16,886 nucleotides of DNA from Dehalococcoidia bacterium UBA2160 (GTDB lineage: Bacteria; Chloroflexota; Dehalococcoidia; Lucifugimonadales; UBA1123). The DNA is taken from the NCBI GenBank assembly GCA_002328865.1, contig DCWO01000095.1, forward strand, positions 48,079 through 64,964, read 5' to 3'. Both the position numbers and the translations under genes were made by a program. Under the pieces are notes generated by a model. The model saw only the letters and a list, made by a program, of their open reading frames with translations, was not told the DNA's origin and did no database searches. Positions 1-7,431 of this stretch are shown here, piece after piece (position 1 is the stretch's first letter; every line of letters starts with the position of its first letter).

Positions 1-5
1 GTCGT

Positions 6-30
6 CCGTTCGTCGTGAGCCTGTCGAACG
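6..30. repeat. Dispersed repeat copy (GTGAGCCTGTCGAA core), left edge
   Basis: This copy reads CGTTCGTCGTGAGCCTGTCG followed by AACG. The same core recurs at 1750-1812 and as an inverted pair at 10932-10996. It lies just beyond the 3' end of cimA. Such intergenic copies resemble REP-type units; the function is unknown and the element does not code. Seen directly; the REP analogy is inference. Confidence 0.7.
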
Positions 31-57
31 ACCGATCATGACCCGCCGAACGGCTTG

Positions 58-1647
58 TTACGCGCTGGCCACCGCGCGGCGTGAGAGCCACCACTCGAGG
101 CTGTCGGACAGCGCCATCCAACTCGCTTCGATGATGTTTTCCGAGCAGCCCACCGTGCTCCACGTCGTCTGGCCATCGGTCGATTCGATTAAGACCCGCA
201 CGACTGCACCGGTCCCGGCGCCCTGGTCCACCACTCGCACCTTGAAATCGTCCAGGCGTACGGCTTCCAGCTCCGGGTAGAATCCGAGAAGCGCCTTGCG
301 CAGCGCCCCGTCAAGGGCGTTCACCGGCCCGAGTCCATCGGCCGCTGTATGCATCACCTCTCCGTCGACCGACACCTTCACCATCACGCGCGACGAGATG
401 CCATGGCCGGACCCGCCGCCTTCCGGTCTGCTTTCGACGACGGCGGTGAAGTCGACCAACTCGAACGGCGGCGCATACTCGGGCAGGGTCCGACGGACCA
501 GCAACTCGAAAGACGCCTCCGCCCCTTCGTATTGGAATCCCAGGTTCTCCTGGTCCTTTACGATGCGGAGCAGCTCGCTGGCCTGCGGGGGACTGAGCTC
601 GACGCCCATGCCAAGCTCTCTCACTTTGAACAGTATGTTGCTCCGTCCGGACAACTCCGAGACCAGGACGCGTTTGTCGTTTCCGACGGTCCCGGGCGGG
701 ACGTGCTGGTAGCTGTGCTCCACTTTGGCCACGGCCGAGGCATGGAGGCCGCCCTTGTGAGCGAATGCGCTGGTCCCGACGTAAGGCTGGGACGTGGGCG
801 GCGGCATGTTGGCGAGCTCGGCTACGTACCGCCCGACCTCGGTCAGGCTCTCGAGCTGCTGGTCGGTCACGCAATCGACGCCCTTCTTGAGCTTGAGGTT
901 GCCGATTATCGAAAGCAGGTTGGCGTTCCCGCACCGCTCCCCGTAGCCATTGACCGTGGCCTGGACCTGGACTGCTCCGACGTCGATCGCGGCCAGCGCT
1001 CCGGCCACGGCCATGTCCGCGTCGTTGTGGGTGTGGATGCCTAATGGGACGTTCGCCTCTTTCGCCACGTCAGTCACGATCACCGCGATCTCGTTCGGCA
1101 ACGCTCCGCCGTTCGTGTCGCACAGAACGACGCAATCGGCCCCGGCGTCGGCTGCGACCTTGACGCATTGCACGGCGTAGTCGCGATTGGACTTGTACCC
1201 GTCGAAGAAGTGCTCCGCGTCGAAGAACACCCGCCGGCCTTGCGTCTTGATGAACGTCACCGTGTCGGCGATCATCGCGAGGTTCTCCTCAAGCGATGTC
1301 TCCAGGATGTGGGTGGCGTGAAGGTCCCAGCTCTTGCCGACGAGGGTGACCACGTCGGTCTCGGCGTCCAGCAGCGTCTGCACCTGTGCATCTTCTTCGA
1401 CGGCGACATTCGCCCTTCGTGTGCTGCCGAACGCCGTCAGAGTCGCGTGCTTCAGCCTGAGCTGTTTGGCGCGCTCGAAGAACTCGGCGTCTTTCGGGTT
1501 GGACCCGGGCCACCCGCCCTCGATGTAGTGGACTCCCAACGCATCGAGCTTTTCGGTAATGGCCAGTTTGTCCTCGACGGATAGGGAGATGCCTTCGTAC
1601 TGAGTCCCGTCCCTGAGCGTCGTGTCGTAAAGCTCTAGTTGCTGCAT
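58..1647 (-). CDS. cimA: Citramalate synthase (CimA; LeuA/HMGL family)
   Basis: The 529-residue product should condense pyruvate with acetyl-CoA to (R)-citramalate, the first step of the threonine-independent route to isoleucine. The N-terminal TIM barrel shows the HMGL signature DTTLRDG (residues 8-14), AEHFFDG (144-150), the metal-binding HTHND (205-209) and NGYGERCGNANL (233-244). The C-terminal 130 or so residues match the LeuA-type allosteric dimer domain. Length and the AEHFFDG block fit the long CimA type better than isopropylmalate or homocitrate synthase. The ATG at 1647 is preceded by a strong GGGGAGAGG ribosome site; a TTG five codons upstream is less likely because it overlaps that site. 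The gene lies downstream of a T-box with an isoleucine specifier, which independently supports the assignment. The stop is TAA at 58-60. Confidence 0.93.
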   Translation of the reverse strand: MQQLELYDTTLRDGTQYEGISLSVEDKLAITEKLDALGVHYIEGGWPGSNPKDAEFFERAKQLRLKHATLTAFGSTRRANVAVEEDAQVQTLLDAETDVVTLVGKSWDLHATHILETSLEENLAMIADTVTFIKTQGRRVFFDAEHFFDGYKSNRDYAVQCVKVAADAGADCVVLCDTNGGALPNEIAVIVTDVAKEANVPLGIHTHNDADMAVAGALAAIDVGAVQVQATVNGYGERCGNANLLSIIGNLKLKKGVDCVTDQQLESLTEVGRYVAELANMPPPTSQPYVGTSAFAHKGGLHASAVAKVEHSYQHVPPGTVGNDKRVLVSELSGRSNILFKVRELGMGVELSPPQASELLRIVKDQENLGFQYEGAEASFELLVRRTLPEYAPPFELVDFTAVVESRPEGGGSGHGISSRVMVKVSVDGEVMHTAADGLGPVNALDGALRKALLGFYPELEAVRLDDFKVRVVDQGAGTGAVVRVLIESTDGQTTWSTVGCSENIIEASWMALSDSLEWWLSRRAVASA

Positions 1648-1749
1648 GATGCCTCTCCCCAATCCATTCCTGTTCCGTCTCGCGAAACTCGTTCGTTGCC
1701 TGTAACTTCTCTCGGCTCATCGGTTTGCGCGGGCGGTTTCATCATTCAT

Positions 1750-1812
1750 GGTGAGCCTGTCTTTCGTTCGTGGTGAGCCTGTCCTCCGTTCGTGGTGAGC
1801 CTGTCGAACCAC
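1750..1812. repeat. Three tandem copies of the dispersed repeat, 22-bp period
   Basis: GGTGAGCCTGTC starts at 1750, 1772 and 1794, giving an exact 22-bp period. The linkers are TTTCGTTCGT-like and CTCCGTTCGT, and the last copy ends GAACCAC. The array lies in the untranslated leader between the T-box terminator and cimA, so readthrough transcripts include it. Short open frames across it are artefacts of the repeat. Confidence 0.85.
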
Positions 1813-1849
1813 ATATCCGCAAAATCAGGATCGATTCGCGTCGCCAAAC

Positions 1850-1879
1850 AAAAAAACCCGTCCCAACCAAGGGACGGGT
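1850..1879 (-). terminator. Intrinsic terminator of the T-box leader
   Basis: Read on the minus strand, ACCCGTCCC, a 6-nt loop TTGGTT and GGGACGGGT form a perfect 9-bp hairpin, followed at once by a run of six T. It lies about 30 nt past the T-box sequence, the expected place for the terminator that competes with the tRNA-stabilised antiterminator. Confidence 0.93.
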
Positions 1880-2160
1880 CGATTCCGACGAATCGGAAAT
1901 AGATGCCCGCGGTACCACCCAAGTTCCCCGAACACATCGGGGCGCTCGTTCAAGGGGTACGCACTCATACCCCCGCCCCGGTTAACGGTGGGCGAATCCG
2001 GCGGAGTCTACTCGGCGAGGTCCTTTCGGTCCGCGGCTCAGGAGGGATGTTCCGGGGATGTCCAAGCGTCTGCTCTCACCATCGGCCCGTCCTGTGCGGC
2101 GCCGCCAGACTCGCTGCTGCTCGACTGTTCCCCGTACTCTTCTCCGTCGATGCCATGCAT
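1850..2160 (-). promoter_or_regulatory. T-box riboswitch, isoleucine (AUC) specifier, upstream of cimA
   Basis: Read on the minus strand from 2160 down, a whole T-box leader can be followed. Stem I starts with helix GGAG (2145-2142) pairing with CTCC (2044-2041). The specifier loop has AAGAGTA on its 5' side (2141-2135) and GAACATCC on its 3' side (2052-2045), closed by CGGGGA pairing with TCCCCG. Further up are AGCGAG (2115-2110) and GGTGAGAG (2080-2073), the conserved AG-bulge and distal-loop motifs that dock the tRNA elbow. A Stem III-like hairpin (GGGGTA/TACCCC) follows, then the T-box sequence GGGTGGTACCGCG (1920-1908) and a terminator. The triplet in the specifier loop is ATC, so uncharged tRNA-Ile should antiterminate transcription into cimA. 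The elements are seen directly; the ligand is inferred from the triplet and the gene. Confidence 0.94.
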
Positions 2161-2177
2161 ATGTTGTGTGTGGACTA

Positions 2178-2206
2178 AGATTAGCGAGCCGCATCACGCG
2201 TGTCAA
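2178..2206 (-). promoter_or_regulatory. Sigma70-type promoter of the T-box/cimA transcript
   Basis: On the minus strand TTGACA (2206-2201), a 17-nt spacer and TAATCT (2183-2178) give a near-consensus vegetative promoter. Transcription should start about 7 nt further on, near 2171, just ahead of Stem I. Placement and spacing both fit the leader. Confidence 0.85.
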
Positions 2207-2243
2207 GGATGGTTGTTTGACCGGGCAACAGAAGGACGCTCCT

Positions 2244-2483
2244 TCATGTCTCCGCCGATACTCGCAATTCCGCGTCGATGGGAATCTCGACCGGCTCCTC
2301 CTTGAGAAGTCGTGACGAGAAGAACATCACTTCCAAGTTTTCGACGCCGCCGGTCGCCGGATTAATCCGAACGACGATGTCGTCTCCCAATTCTTGCGAC
2401 TGCTGTTCCGCGTACGGCGCCAGCTTGTCGATGTAGAGTGTGTCCGATGCGCGGTCGTAGCTGAAAATCAGCTTCGCTCCCAT
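2244..2483 (-). CDS. DUF2283 family protein
   Basis: A 79-residue protein resembling DUF2283. It contains the FSYDRASDTLYI opening, the APYAEQQSQELGDDIVVRINPATG stretch (interrupted here for length) and a C-terminal VENLEVMFF strand. The family is small, widespread and has no established biochemical role; members often sit near toxin-antitoxin or stress genes, but none is recognisable here. The ATG at 2483 has GGAG seven bases upstream. An in-frame ATG at 2528 would add 15 unrelated residues and lacks such a site. The gene ends about 40 nt before the cimA promoter and appears to be transcribed alone. Confidence 0.8.
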   Translation of the reverse strand: MGAKLIFSYDRASDTLYIDKLAPYAEQQSQELGDDIVVRINPATGGVENLEVMFFSSRLLKEEPVEIPIDAELRVSAET

Positions 2484-2664
2484 AGGATATCTCCGATGGC
2501 TAGTCTGGTAGAGTCCATCATAAGCCATTCCCCGTGCTATTCACACCGCCAGTTATCGGCAATGCGGAGATTCAAGAGTACGATTTTCGAATCGCGCCTG
2601 GCCACCGATCGACTCGAATGGTTATGCATGGGCGCATCGCGAAAGAGCATGAGGCACGACCCAA

Positions 2665-2726
2665 CAGGCCCCGCCGGATGACGGGGCCTGTGAGCAGGCG
2701 TCAGGTTCGCTCCCAATCCTGACGCC
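2665..2726 (-). terminator. Two adjacent perfect hairpins downstream of the PDZ gene
   Basis: GGCGTCAGG and CCTGACGCC (2697-2705/2718-2726) form a 9-bp stem, and CAGGCCCCG and CGGGGCCTG (2665-2673/2682-2690) form a second. Both follow the stop codon of the PDZ gene and precede the DUF2283 gene. Neither has a T-run on either strand, so classic intrinsic termination is uncertain; they may protect the 3' end of the mRNA. Confidence 0.45.
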
Positions 2727-2764
2727 GGTGGTACGCGAGGGGCGGACGCGTACTGCTTAGAGAG

Positions 2765-3991
2765 TTAGAGAGCGTCGCCGGATATCGTGGGAGTCGCGTC
2801 CGGGTCCGAGGTTTCGCAGCGGATCTCGATGCCGTCAGGAAGCTGGTCGAGCACCTCTTGGTCACACACCAATTCGTGCAAGGCGCCTCGGTCGAAGCCG
2901 TTCGCTTCCATGCTCTCGAATATGTCTTGAATCTCGGACGGCAAACCCTGAAGGAAATTCGGGCCCAGGCCGCTCTGACCGAAGAAGGGGAATCCTCCTT
3001 GTCCGCTTTGCGGTCCGAACGACCGGAAGATGTTGATGTTGGGGCGGCTTTGACCGGGTCCTTGGCCGCGGCCGGAGCGACCGTGCATGCCGCCGAATCC
3101 CGCGTGTCCGCGTCTGCCGATGCCCGGGCCATGGCCCTTGTTCTGCTCCAAAAGATCGCCCTGGTGGATGATCTTTGCGACGCCGTCTACGTCGACGACC
3201 ACTGTCGTATCTTCGGTGTTCAAAGCGCCGATGTCGCCGGTGCGGTTCATGTTGACCTGTGTCTCGGCCGTGACATCGTATTCGATGGGATCGGTTCCGT
3301 CTTTTGGCTGCAGCGTCAGCGTGCCCGCGACTGAGTCCGATTCGGTCACCGTCCCGATCGCCACCCGGTACGTCTGGTAAGCTCCGTCCTCATCTGCGAC
3401 GACCATCTCACCGCGTGCGAGCCGATTGACTAGCTGCATGGCCTGTCCCATCAACATATGGCTGAGATCCTGCTTGCCGGGATTGACCGGCATTGCGCGG
3501 GAGAATCGGCGCGCGAACGTGCGCGTCTTAACCTCGCGCTCGCCCACCAGGAGGGCCAGATCGAGCGTACTGTCGCCTCGTCGGACCGTCACGGCCAGCA
3601 CGTCTCCCACGTCGGCGGCTCGTACGATCTCGACTACGTCACTGGCGGATGTGACTGCCTGGCCGTCAATGGCCGTGATAATGTCGCCGTCCTCCAGCGT
3701 GCCGCTGGCGGGGCCGTCGTCTTGGACGTCGATGACCCGGGCGCCGCCGGCGATTCCGAGTTCCTCAGCCTCGGCCGCCGTGACGGTCGTGATCGCAACG
3801 CCGATGTAAGGTTCCGTCTTCGCATCTTCGTCTTCCGTCGCCTGTAGATGCTCGGTCACGGGAAGCTTTGTCGTTTCGTCGGCTTGTTGGCTGTTGGCCT
3901 GAGTGGCAAACGGGTTGGCCGCGATGACTGCTGTAAATGCCAAGCCGGCGAGCGCGACCATCGCCCCGGCTGTAATCCTCTTGAGGTTCAT
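2765..3991 (-). CDS. Exported PDZ-domain protein without a protease domain
   Basis: A 408-residue protein of unknown function. Residues 1-25 form a signal peptide (positive start, hydrophobic core, ending AVIAANP). Residues 60-150 are a PDZ domain of the HtrA/DegP type (PYIGVAI, GGARVIDVQDDGPASGTLEDGDII, AVTVRRG). No trypsin-like catalytic domain precedes it. Residues 196-280 form a beta-rich module resembling DUF5666 (GTVTESDSVAGTLTL, TAETQVN, VVVDVDGVAKII). Residues 285-345 are rich in Gly, His, Arg and Phe and look disordered. The C-terminal tail has two cysteines (376 and 392). The ATG start has GGAGG ten bases upstream. It is probably an extracytoplasmic adaptor or scaffold; substrate and partner cannot be read from the sequence. 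The neighbouring genes have separate-looking leaders, so it may be monocistronic. Confidence 0.8.
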   Translation of the reverse strand: MNLKRITAGAMVALAGLAFTAVIAANPFATQANSQQADETTKLPVTEHLQATEDEDAKTEPYIGVAITTVTAAEAEELGIAGGARVIDVQDDGPASGTLEDGDIITAIDGQAVTSASDVVEIVRAADVGDVLAVTVRRGDSTLDLALLVGEREVKTRTFARRFSRAMPVNPGKQDLSHMLMGQAMQLVNRLARGEMVVADEDGAYQTYRVAIGTVTESDSVAGTLTLQPKDGTDPIEYDVTAETQVNMNRTGDIGALNTEDTTVVVDVDGVAKIIHQGDLLEQNKGHGPGIGRRGHAGFGGMHGRSGRGQGPGQSRPNINIFRSFGPQSGQGGFPFFGQSGLGPNFLQGLPSEIQDIFESMEANGFDRGALHELVCDQEVLDQLPDGIEIRCETSDPDATPTISGDAL

Positions 3992-4231
3992 GCTATTCTA
4001 CCCTCCGATTGTGGTAGGTGTTCCGTGTTGTCTGACGTCGAATCGGTATTCCGGAATGTCCGCCTACTACAACGCGAAGGGCGTCACCCGGTTAGCATGA
4101 GTTTCGACCGAGATCTGTGCAGCGCCGTGGTGGCGCCCCGGTCTGTCATCGACGTGACGCTGTCAACGCCTCAACGCCTCGTCTTTGGCGCCGCCACGAA
4201 TGGACGCACCCGGGCGTGACCGAATTCGGCG

Positions 4232-4642
4232 TCAGGTCAACTCGAACTGTTGCTCGACGATCTCGCCGTCTTCGGTGATCTGAAACGCCCTGATCTGGGG
4301 CGCTTCTTTGTCCTCCAAGGACACGAGTATGTAGAGAACGTCAAGCATCCAGCTGTCGACGGCAAGCCGCACGTCGGTCTGCGACGGGTAGGCGGGGCTG
4401 TGCGTGTGAGAGTGGTAGAAAGCCAGCATTTCCCAGTCGTTGCGCTCGGAGTCCAGCATCGCTTCCAGGAATTCCTGCGGCTCCATCGAGTACCGATACG
4501 GACTGGGAGTCGCGTTCTTGATCCGGTACAGCTTCGCGACGCTGTCGTCCGCGCCCGAGAGGATCCCGCAGCATTCGTCTGGATCCTCTTCTCGCGTGTG
4601 AGCGATCATCTCGTCGGCGAACTTTTTTCCGATGCGCAGCAA
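4232..4642 (-). CDS. JAMM/MPN+ metallopeptidase (M67, Mec-like)
   Basis: A 136-residue single-domain JAB1/MPN+ zinc peptidase. The JAMM motif is complete: Glu23 in DECCGIL, His77 and His79 in HSH, then seven residues, Ser87 and Asp90. Prokaryotic proteins of this size cleave isopeptide or C-terminal bonds of ubiquitin-like sulfur carriers, as Mec does with CysO in cysteine synthesis; no CysO/MoaD or CysM gene is visible here, so the substrate is unknown. Start choice: the TTG at 4642 has GGAGG six bases upstream and gives the family-like N-terminus LRIGKKFADEMIAH. The in-frame ATG at 4660 and TTG at 4672 have poor ribosome sites, and the GGAGG lies inside those longer versions. The gene follows the small CxCxxC gene by 57 nt, probably in one transcript. 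Confidence 0.88.
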   Translation of the reverse strand: MLRIGKKFADEMIAHTREEDPDECCGILSGADDSVAKLYRIKNATPSPYRYSMEPQEFLEAMLDSERNDWEMLAFYHSHTHSPAYPSQTDVRLAVDSWMLDVLYILVSLEDKEAPQIRAFQITEDGEIVEQQFELT

Positions 4643-4699
4643 TGCATACCTCCGGCTCATCAGGCCGAGCAATTCAATGTGTTGGGTTGACGGTCGGCG

Positions 4700-4843
4700 C
4701 TACTTGCGGCGGCCGAAGAGTTTCTTCAGGCGCTGAAGAATGGCTTTGGGCGTGACTTTTTCGGCGGTTTGCATACGCTGTTCCGTACAGACGGCGCAGT
4801 TGCAGGTGGGTGGGTGATCGTAATACCAGTTTGGCCTGCCCAT
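4700..4843 (-). CDS. Small CxCxxC protein (47 residues)
   Basis: A short protein with an aromatic N-terminus (PNWYYDHPP), Cys14, Cys16 and Cys19 in CNCAVC, and a strongly basic C-terminal helix (ILQRLKKLFGRRK). Three close cysteines with flanking His and Asp could bind zinc, perhaps after dimerising; the basic tail could contact nucleic acid or membrane. I do not recognise a named family. The ATG at 4843 has GAGG eight bases upstream; a longer frame to 4909 has no comparable site. It lies directly upstream of the JAMM peptidase on the same strand, so it could be its substrate, adaptor or merely a neighbour. The product is hypothetical, but the ribosome site and residue pattern argue that it is real. 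Confidence 0.65.
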   Translation of the reverse strand: MGRPNWYYDHPPTCNCAVCTEQRMQTAEKVTPKAILQRLKKLFGRRK

Positions 4844-5037
4844 ATCGGGGTCCTCTACTCGTGTTTCTTGTGTTGCTGGAACGCCTTCACAGCGGGAGCG
4901 TCTTGGCAATCCGAGTCAACTCAGCAACGTTGCCCGAAGATGACCACGCACGCTATCTTACCTCGCTGCCTCCCAACGTGCACAACCGCCGGATGGGACG
5001 AAGTTGTGTCATCCGAAGCGACTCGCCTCGCGTCGAC

Positions 5038-6021
5038 TCAGAACACGTCTTTCAGGGCTGTGCGAAGCTCCGCCAGCGTCGCGAACGACTCGAACCGGCC
5101 CGCGACGATGCCCTGCCGGTCGATTACGAACGACCACTCGCCGCTGGGCAGGTTCCACTCGACCACGGTGGGCGACAGCCGCGCCCGTGACAGGTCGCCC
5201 TGAATCTCTTCCGGGTTGTCGTAGAAGTCGACGTGGATGAAGTTGGCCTGCCCGCGGAATTCGTCCTTGAGTTGGCTGAGCACCTCGACCTGGGGACCGC
5301 AGACCGCGTTGGTGCAGAACGCCGGGCTCGCCATGACTACGACCGTCGGGATTCCGCTGTCCACGGCCTCGGCTATCGTCAGGCGGTAGAGGTCGGGGTC
5401 GTGCAGCGAACCCGTTGCAAGCTGCGCCGGTCGTTCCACGTCTGCGTTCGTCTTACTGTCGCTGCGGACCGCGGGTGAGCCCAGAGCTGGGGCTGAGGCG
5501 GACTCGGGAACGTTGAATTCAAGGGTCGCCGAGCGCGGCCCTTCCCCTTCATCCGGCACGCTGGCCTCGATCGACCAACGCCCGGGCCGGTCGAACTCGA
5601 GCCGCGTCGCGTACAAGCCACGTGAAACGTACGGGAAGGGATGGAACAGCGCGAGTGCGGTCTGCTTGAGTTCCGGCGCTGCCCCATCGACTGGGATGTA
5701 GTATGACGACACCGTGGCGACCGGCGCGCTGCTGAGGCGCTCGGCGGAGGTCAGCACGAACGCGAATCGATTCCTGCCCACCCCCAGATCCGGCGTCGCG
5801 AATATTGCTTGGAGGCCGTCCTCGGAAACGGGACCCTTGATTAACGGCGTCTGGTCCACCCGACGTTGTTTGACGACGGCAGTCGCTTCGGCGGTCGGCG
5901 GCGGGTCCGTTTGAGTCGACTCAGAATCCGCGGAGCACGCCAGCGCCGCCACTGCTAGCAATGCCGCAACGATCGCCAGGGCTGCCAGACGCCATCTAGG
6001 AGCCGTCATCGGCCGAGCCAT
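5038..6021 (-). CDS. Lipoprotein with C-terminal thioredoxin-like domain (CX4C)
   Basis: A 327-residue predicted lipoprotein. The basic start and hydrophobic helix end in AALAC, with Cys29 as the lipid-anchored residue. A Pro/Thr linker leads to a beta-sandwich-like region (about 60-172) and then a thioredoxin-like fold (about 205-327): strand TVVVMAS, then Cys236 and Cys241 in CTNAVC, then HVDFYD, the cis-Pro equivalent SPTVV (Pro284) and strand SFVIDRQGIVAG. The cysteines are four residues apart, not the usual two, so redox behaviour may differ from TlpA or DsbA. The gene overlaps the end of the upstream DipZ-like gene by 26 nt, implying translational coupling. A second ATG at 6009 would shorten the N-terminus by four residues and keep the signal. 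It is probably a redox partner or sensor outside the membrane; the exact role is unknown. Confidence 0.8.
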   Translation of the reverse strand: MARPMTAPRWRLAALAIVAALLAVAALACSADSESTQTDPPPTAEATAVVKQRRVDQTPLIKGPVSEDGLQAIFATPDLGVGRNRFAFVLTSAERLSSAPVATVSSYYIPVDGAAPELKQTALALFHPFPYVSRGLYATRLEFDRPGRWSIEASVPDEGEGPRSATLEFNVPESASAPALGSPAVRSDSKTNADVERPAQLATGSLHDPDLYRLTIAEAVDSGIPTVVVMASPAFCTNAVCGPQVEVLSQLKDEFRGQANFIHVDFYDNPEEIQGDLSRARLSPTVVEWNLPSGEWSFVIDRQGIVAGRFESFATLAELRTALKDVF

Positions 6022-7366
6022 TCGAACTGACGTCGGGCTCGCCGCCCTCGTACGCTCCGAAAGTGAAAGCGAACAACGCGAACTCCGGTGAATTGGAACT
6101 CAACTGCAACTCGCCGCTGGAGAACCGTTCCTGGCTAATAATGAAGTACATGCGCGAACTGTCGACTTCAACGAAACTGCTCCCGTCGGGGTCGTGCACG
6201 ATGTCGGCGCCGGCCTGGTCGAGGCCAACCGGTCCGCCGTCGACTGTCACCTTTACGCGGAGGGGTGTGCCCTTGATCGGCGCCATGACCGCGTTGACGC
6301 TGGCGCCGTAGAACTTTACGGCGATGTAGTCGTCGTATTCGGACGTCTCACGGGCGTGGAGTAGGTTTTCGGCCTCGTTCCGCCAGAGACCCTCCAGGTA
6401 CATGAAATGGTTGTCGTGTTCGCCCGGGTCGCTGTACTGAGTGTCCACGTCGAATTCCTCAAAGTACTCGACGTGGTGCACGTACGGAGGCGTGTTCTGC
6501 GAGCGAAGCGCGCCGATGTTGCGTTTGTACCCCGCGTACAGTTCGCGTGTCGGTGATGTGACGGCCGAGCTTCTGTCCACGCTCGAATCGACCTGAGGTC
6601 CCGGATCAGTGCCGGCGGGAATTCCGGATATGTCGTGCCCCGCTTCGACGAGCAACTCGCGGATCTGCGACTCGGTCTCGTCGTATCCGCCTTCACCGAA
6701 ATGCTCGTACCGGATGTCGCCTTGCACGTCGATCAGGTACTTAGCGGGCCAGAAACGATTGCTGAATGCATTCCATGTGCCGAAATCGTTGTCCTGGACG
6801 ACGGCATATTCGAGGTCGAACTCGGCGACGGCGTCTTGAACGTTTTCGAGGATCTTCTCGAACTCAAACTCAGGCGTGTGCACGCCCAGAATAACCAGTC
6901 CCCGATCGGCGTATTTCGAATGCCACTCACGCAGGAACGGCAGCGTGCGGATACAGTTCACGCACGTGTAGGTCCAGAAGTCGATCAACACAACGTCGCC
7001 GCGTTCTCGCTGTTCAGCCAGAGTGAACGGTTCGGAGTTGATCCAGTTTCCGGTGTCTTCGAGTTCGGGAGCGTCTCCCGTTTTGACCGGCGCCGCGGTG
7101 GGCAGTGGGGGCGCTCCGGTTGGCGCCGCCGTGGATGTCGGCTCGGGTTCGGCGGTCGCGACGGTCGTTGGCGAGGCGCTCGCGGCGATTTGTGGCGGGA
7201 GGAGGGTCGCGGCCGGCTGAGGACTCGTGCCTGCCGAAGCCTCCGAAACTGGCTCGGTTGAGTTGTCTGAAACCGTCCCGGAACACGCCGCGGCCGCGAA
7301 GACGATCGCCAAGAACACGCCCGTCAACCAATAGGACGGATTTCGGCTGAACCAACGACGTGTCAT
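5996..7366 (-). CDS. DipZ-like thioredoxin lipoprotein
   Basis: The 456-residue product matches the extracytoplasmic half of mycobacterial DipZ. A signal ending AAAAC (Cys28) predicts a lipoprotein. A Pro/Ala/Thr-rich linker (29-95) follows, then a TlpA-type thioredoxin domain (about 105-245) with active-site CVNC (135-138) in WTYTCVNCIRTLPF, GVHTPEFEFEK and the cis-Pro block FWPAKYLID (Pro207). Residues from about 255 to 440 correspond to the beta-sandwich, CBM-like domain of DipZ (EYFEEF, IAVKFYGASVNAVM, LYFIIS-like strands). The CcdA/DsbD membrane domain of true DipZ is absent, so electrons must come from another protein. The ATG at 7366 follows GGAGG by seven bases; the upstream extension in frame lacks a ribosome site. 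It overlaps the following CX4C lipoprotein gene, so the two probably act together in thiol-disulfide exchange outside the membrane. Confidence 0.9.
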   Translation of the reverse strand: MTRRWFSRNPSYWLTGVFLAIVFAAAACSGTVSDNSTEPVSEASAGTSPQPAATLLPPQIAASASPTTVATAEPEPTSTAAPTGAPPLPTAAPVKTGDAPELEDTGNWINSEPFTLAEQRERGDVVLIDFWTYTCVNCIRTLPFLREWHSKYADRGLVILGVHTPEFEFEKILENVQDAVAEFDLEYAVVQDNDFGTWNAFSNRFWPAKYLIDVQGDIRYEHFGEGGYDETESQIRELLVEAGHDISGIPAGTDPGPQVDSSVDRSSAVTSPTRELYAGYKRNIGALRSQNTPPYVHHVEYFEEFDVDTQYSDPGEHDNHFMYLEGLWRNEAENLLHARETSEYDDYIAVKFYGASVNAVMAPIKGTPLRVKVTVDGGPVGLDQAGADIVHDPDGSSFVEVDSSRMYFIISQERFSSGELQLSSNSPEFALFAFTFGAYEGGEPDVSSNGSADDGS

Positions 7367-7431
7367 CACCTCACCTCCATCCCAAGCACATCCCAAGCGA
7401 ACGTCGATCACACGTAAACAGGATACTACGC

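Noticed and set aside
1746..1937. Short minus-strand frame upstream of cimA as a possible leader peptide or gene
   Set aside because: It spans the T-box sequence, the terminator and the dispersed repeats. The peptide FDRLTTNGG is a known type of artefact from such repeats.
4844..5037. Possible promoter (TAAGAT box) ahead of the small CxCxxC gene
   Set aside because: The -10-like box has only a poor -35 at the right spacing, so it was not called.
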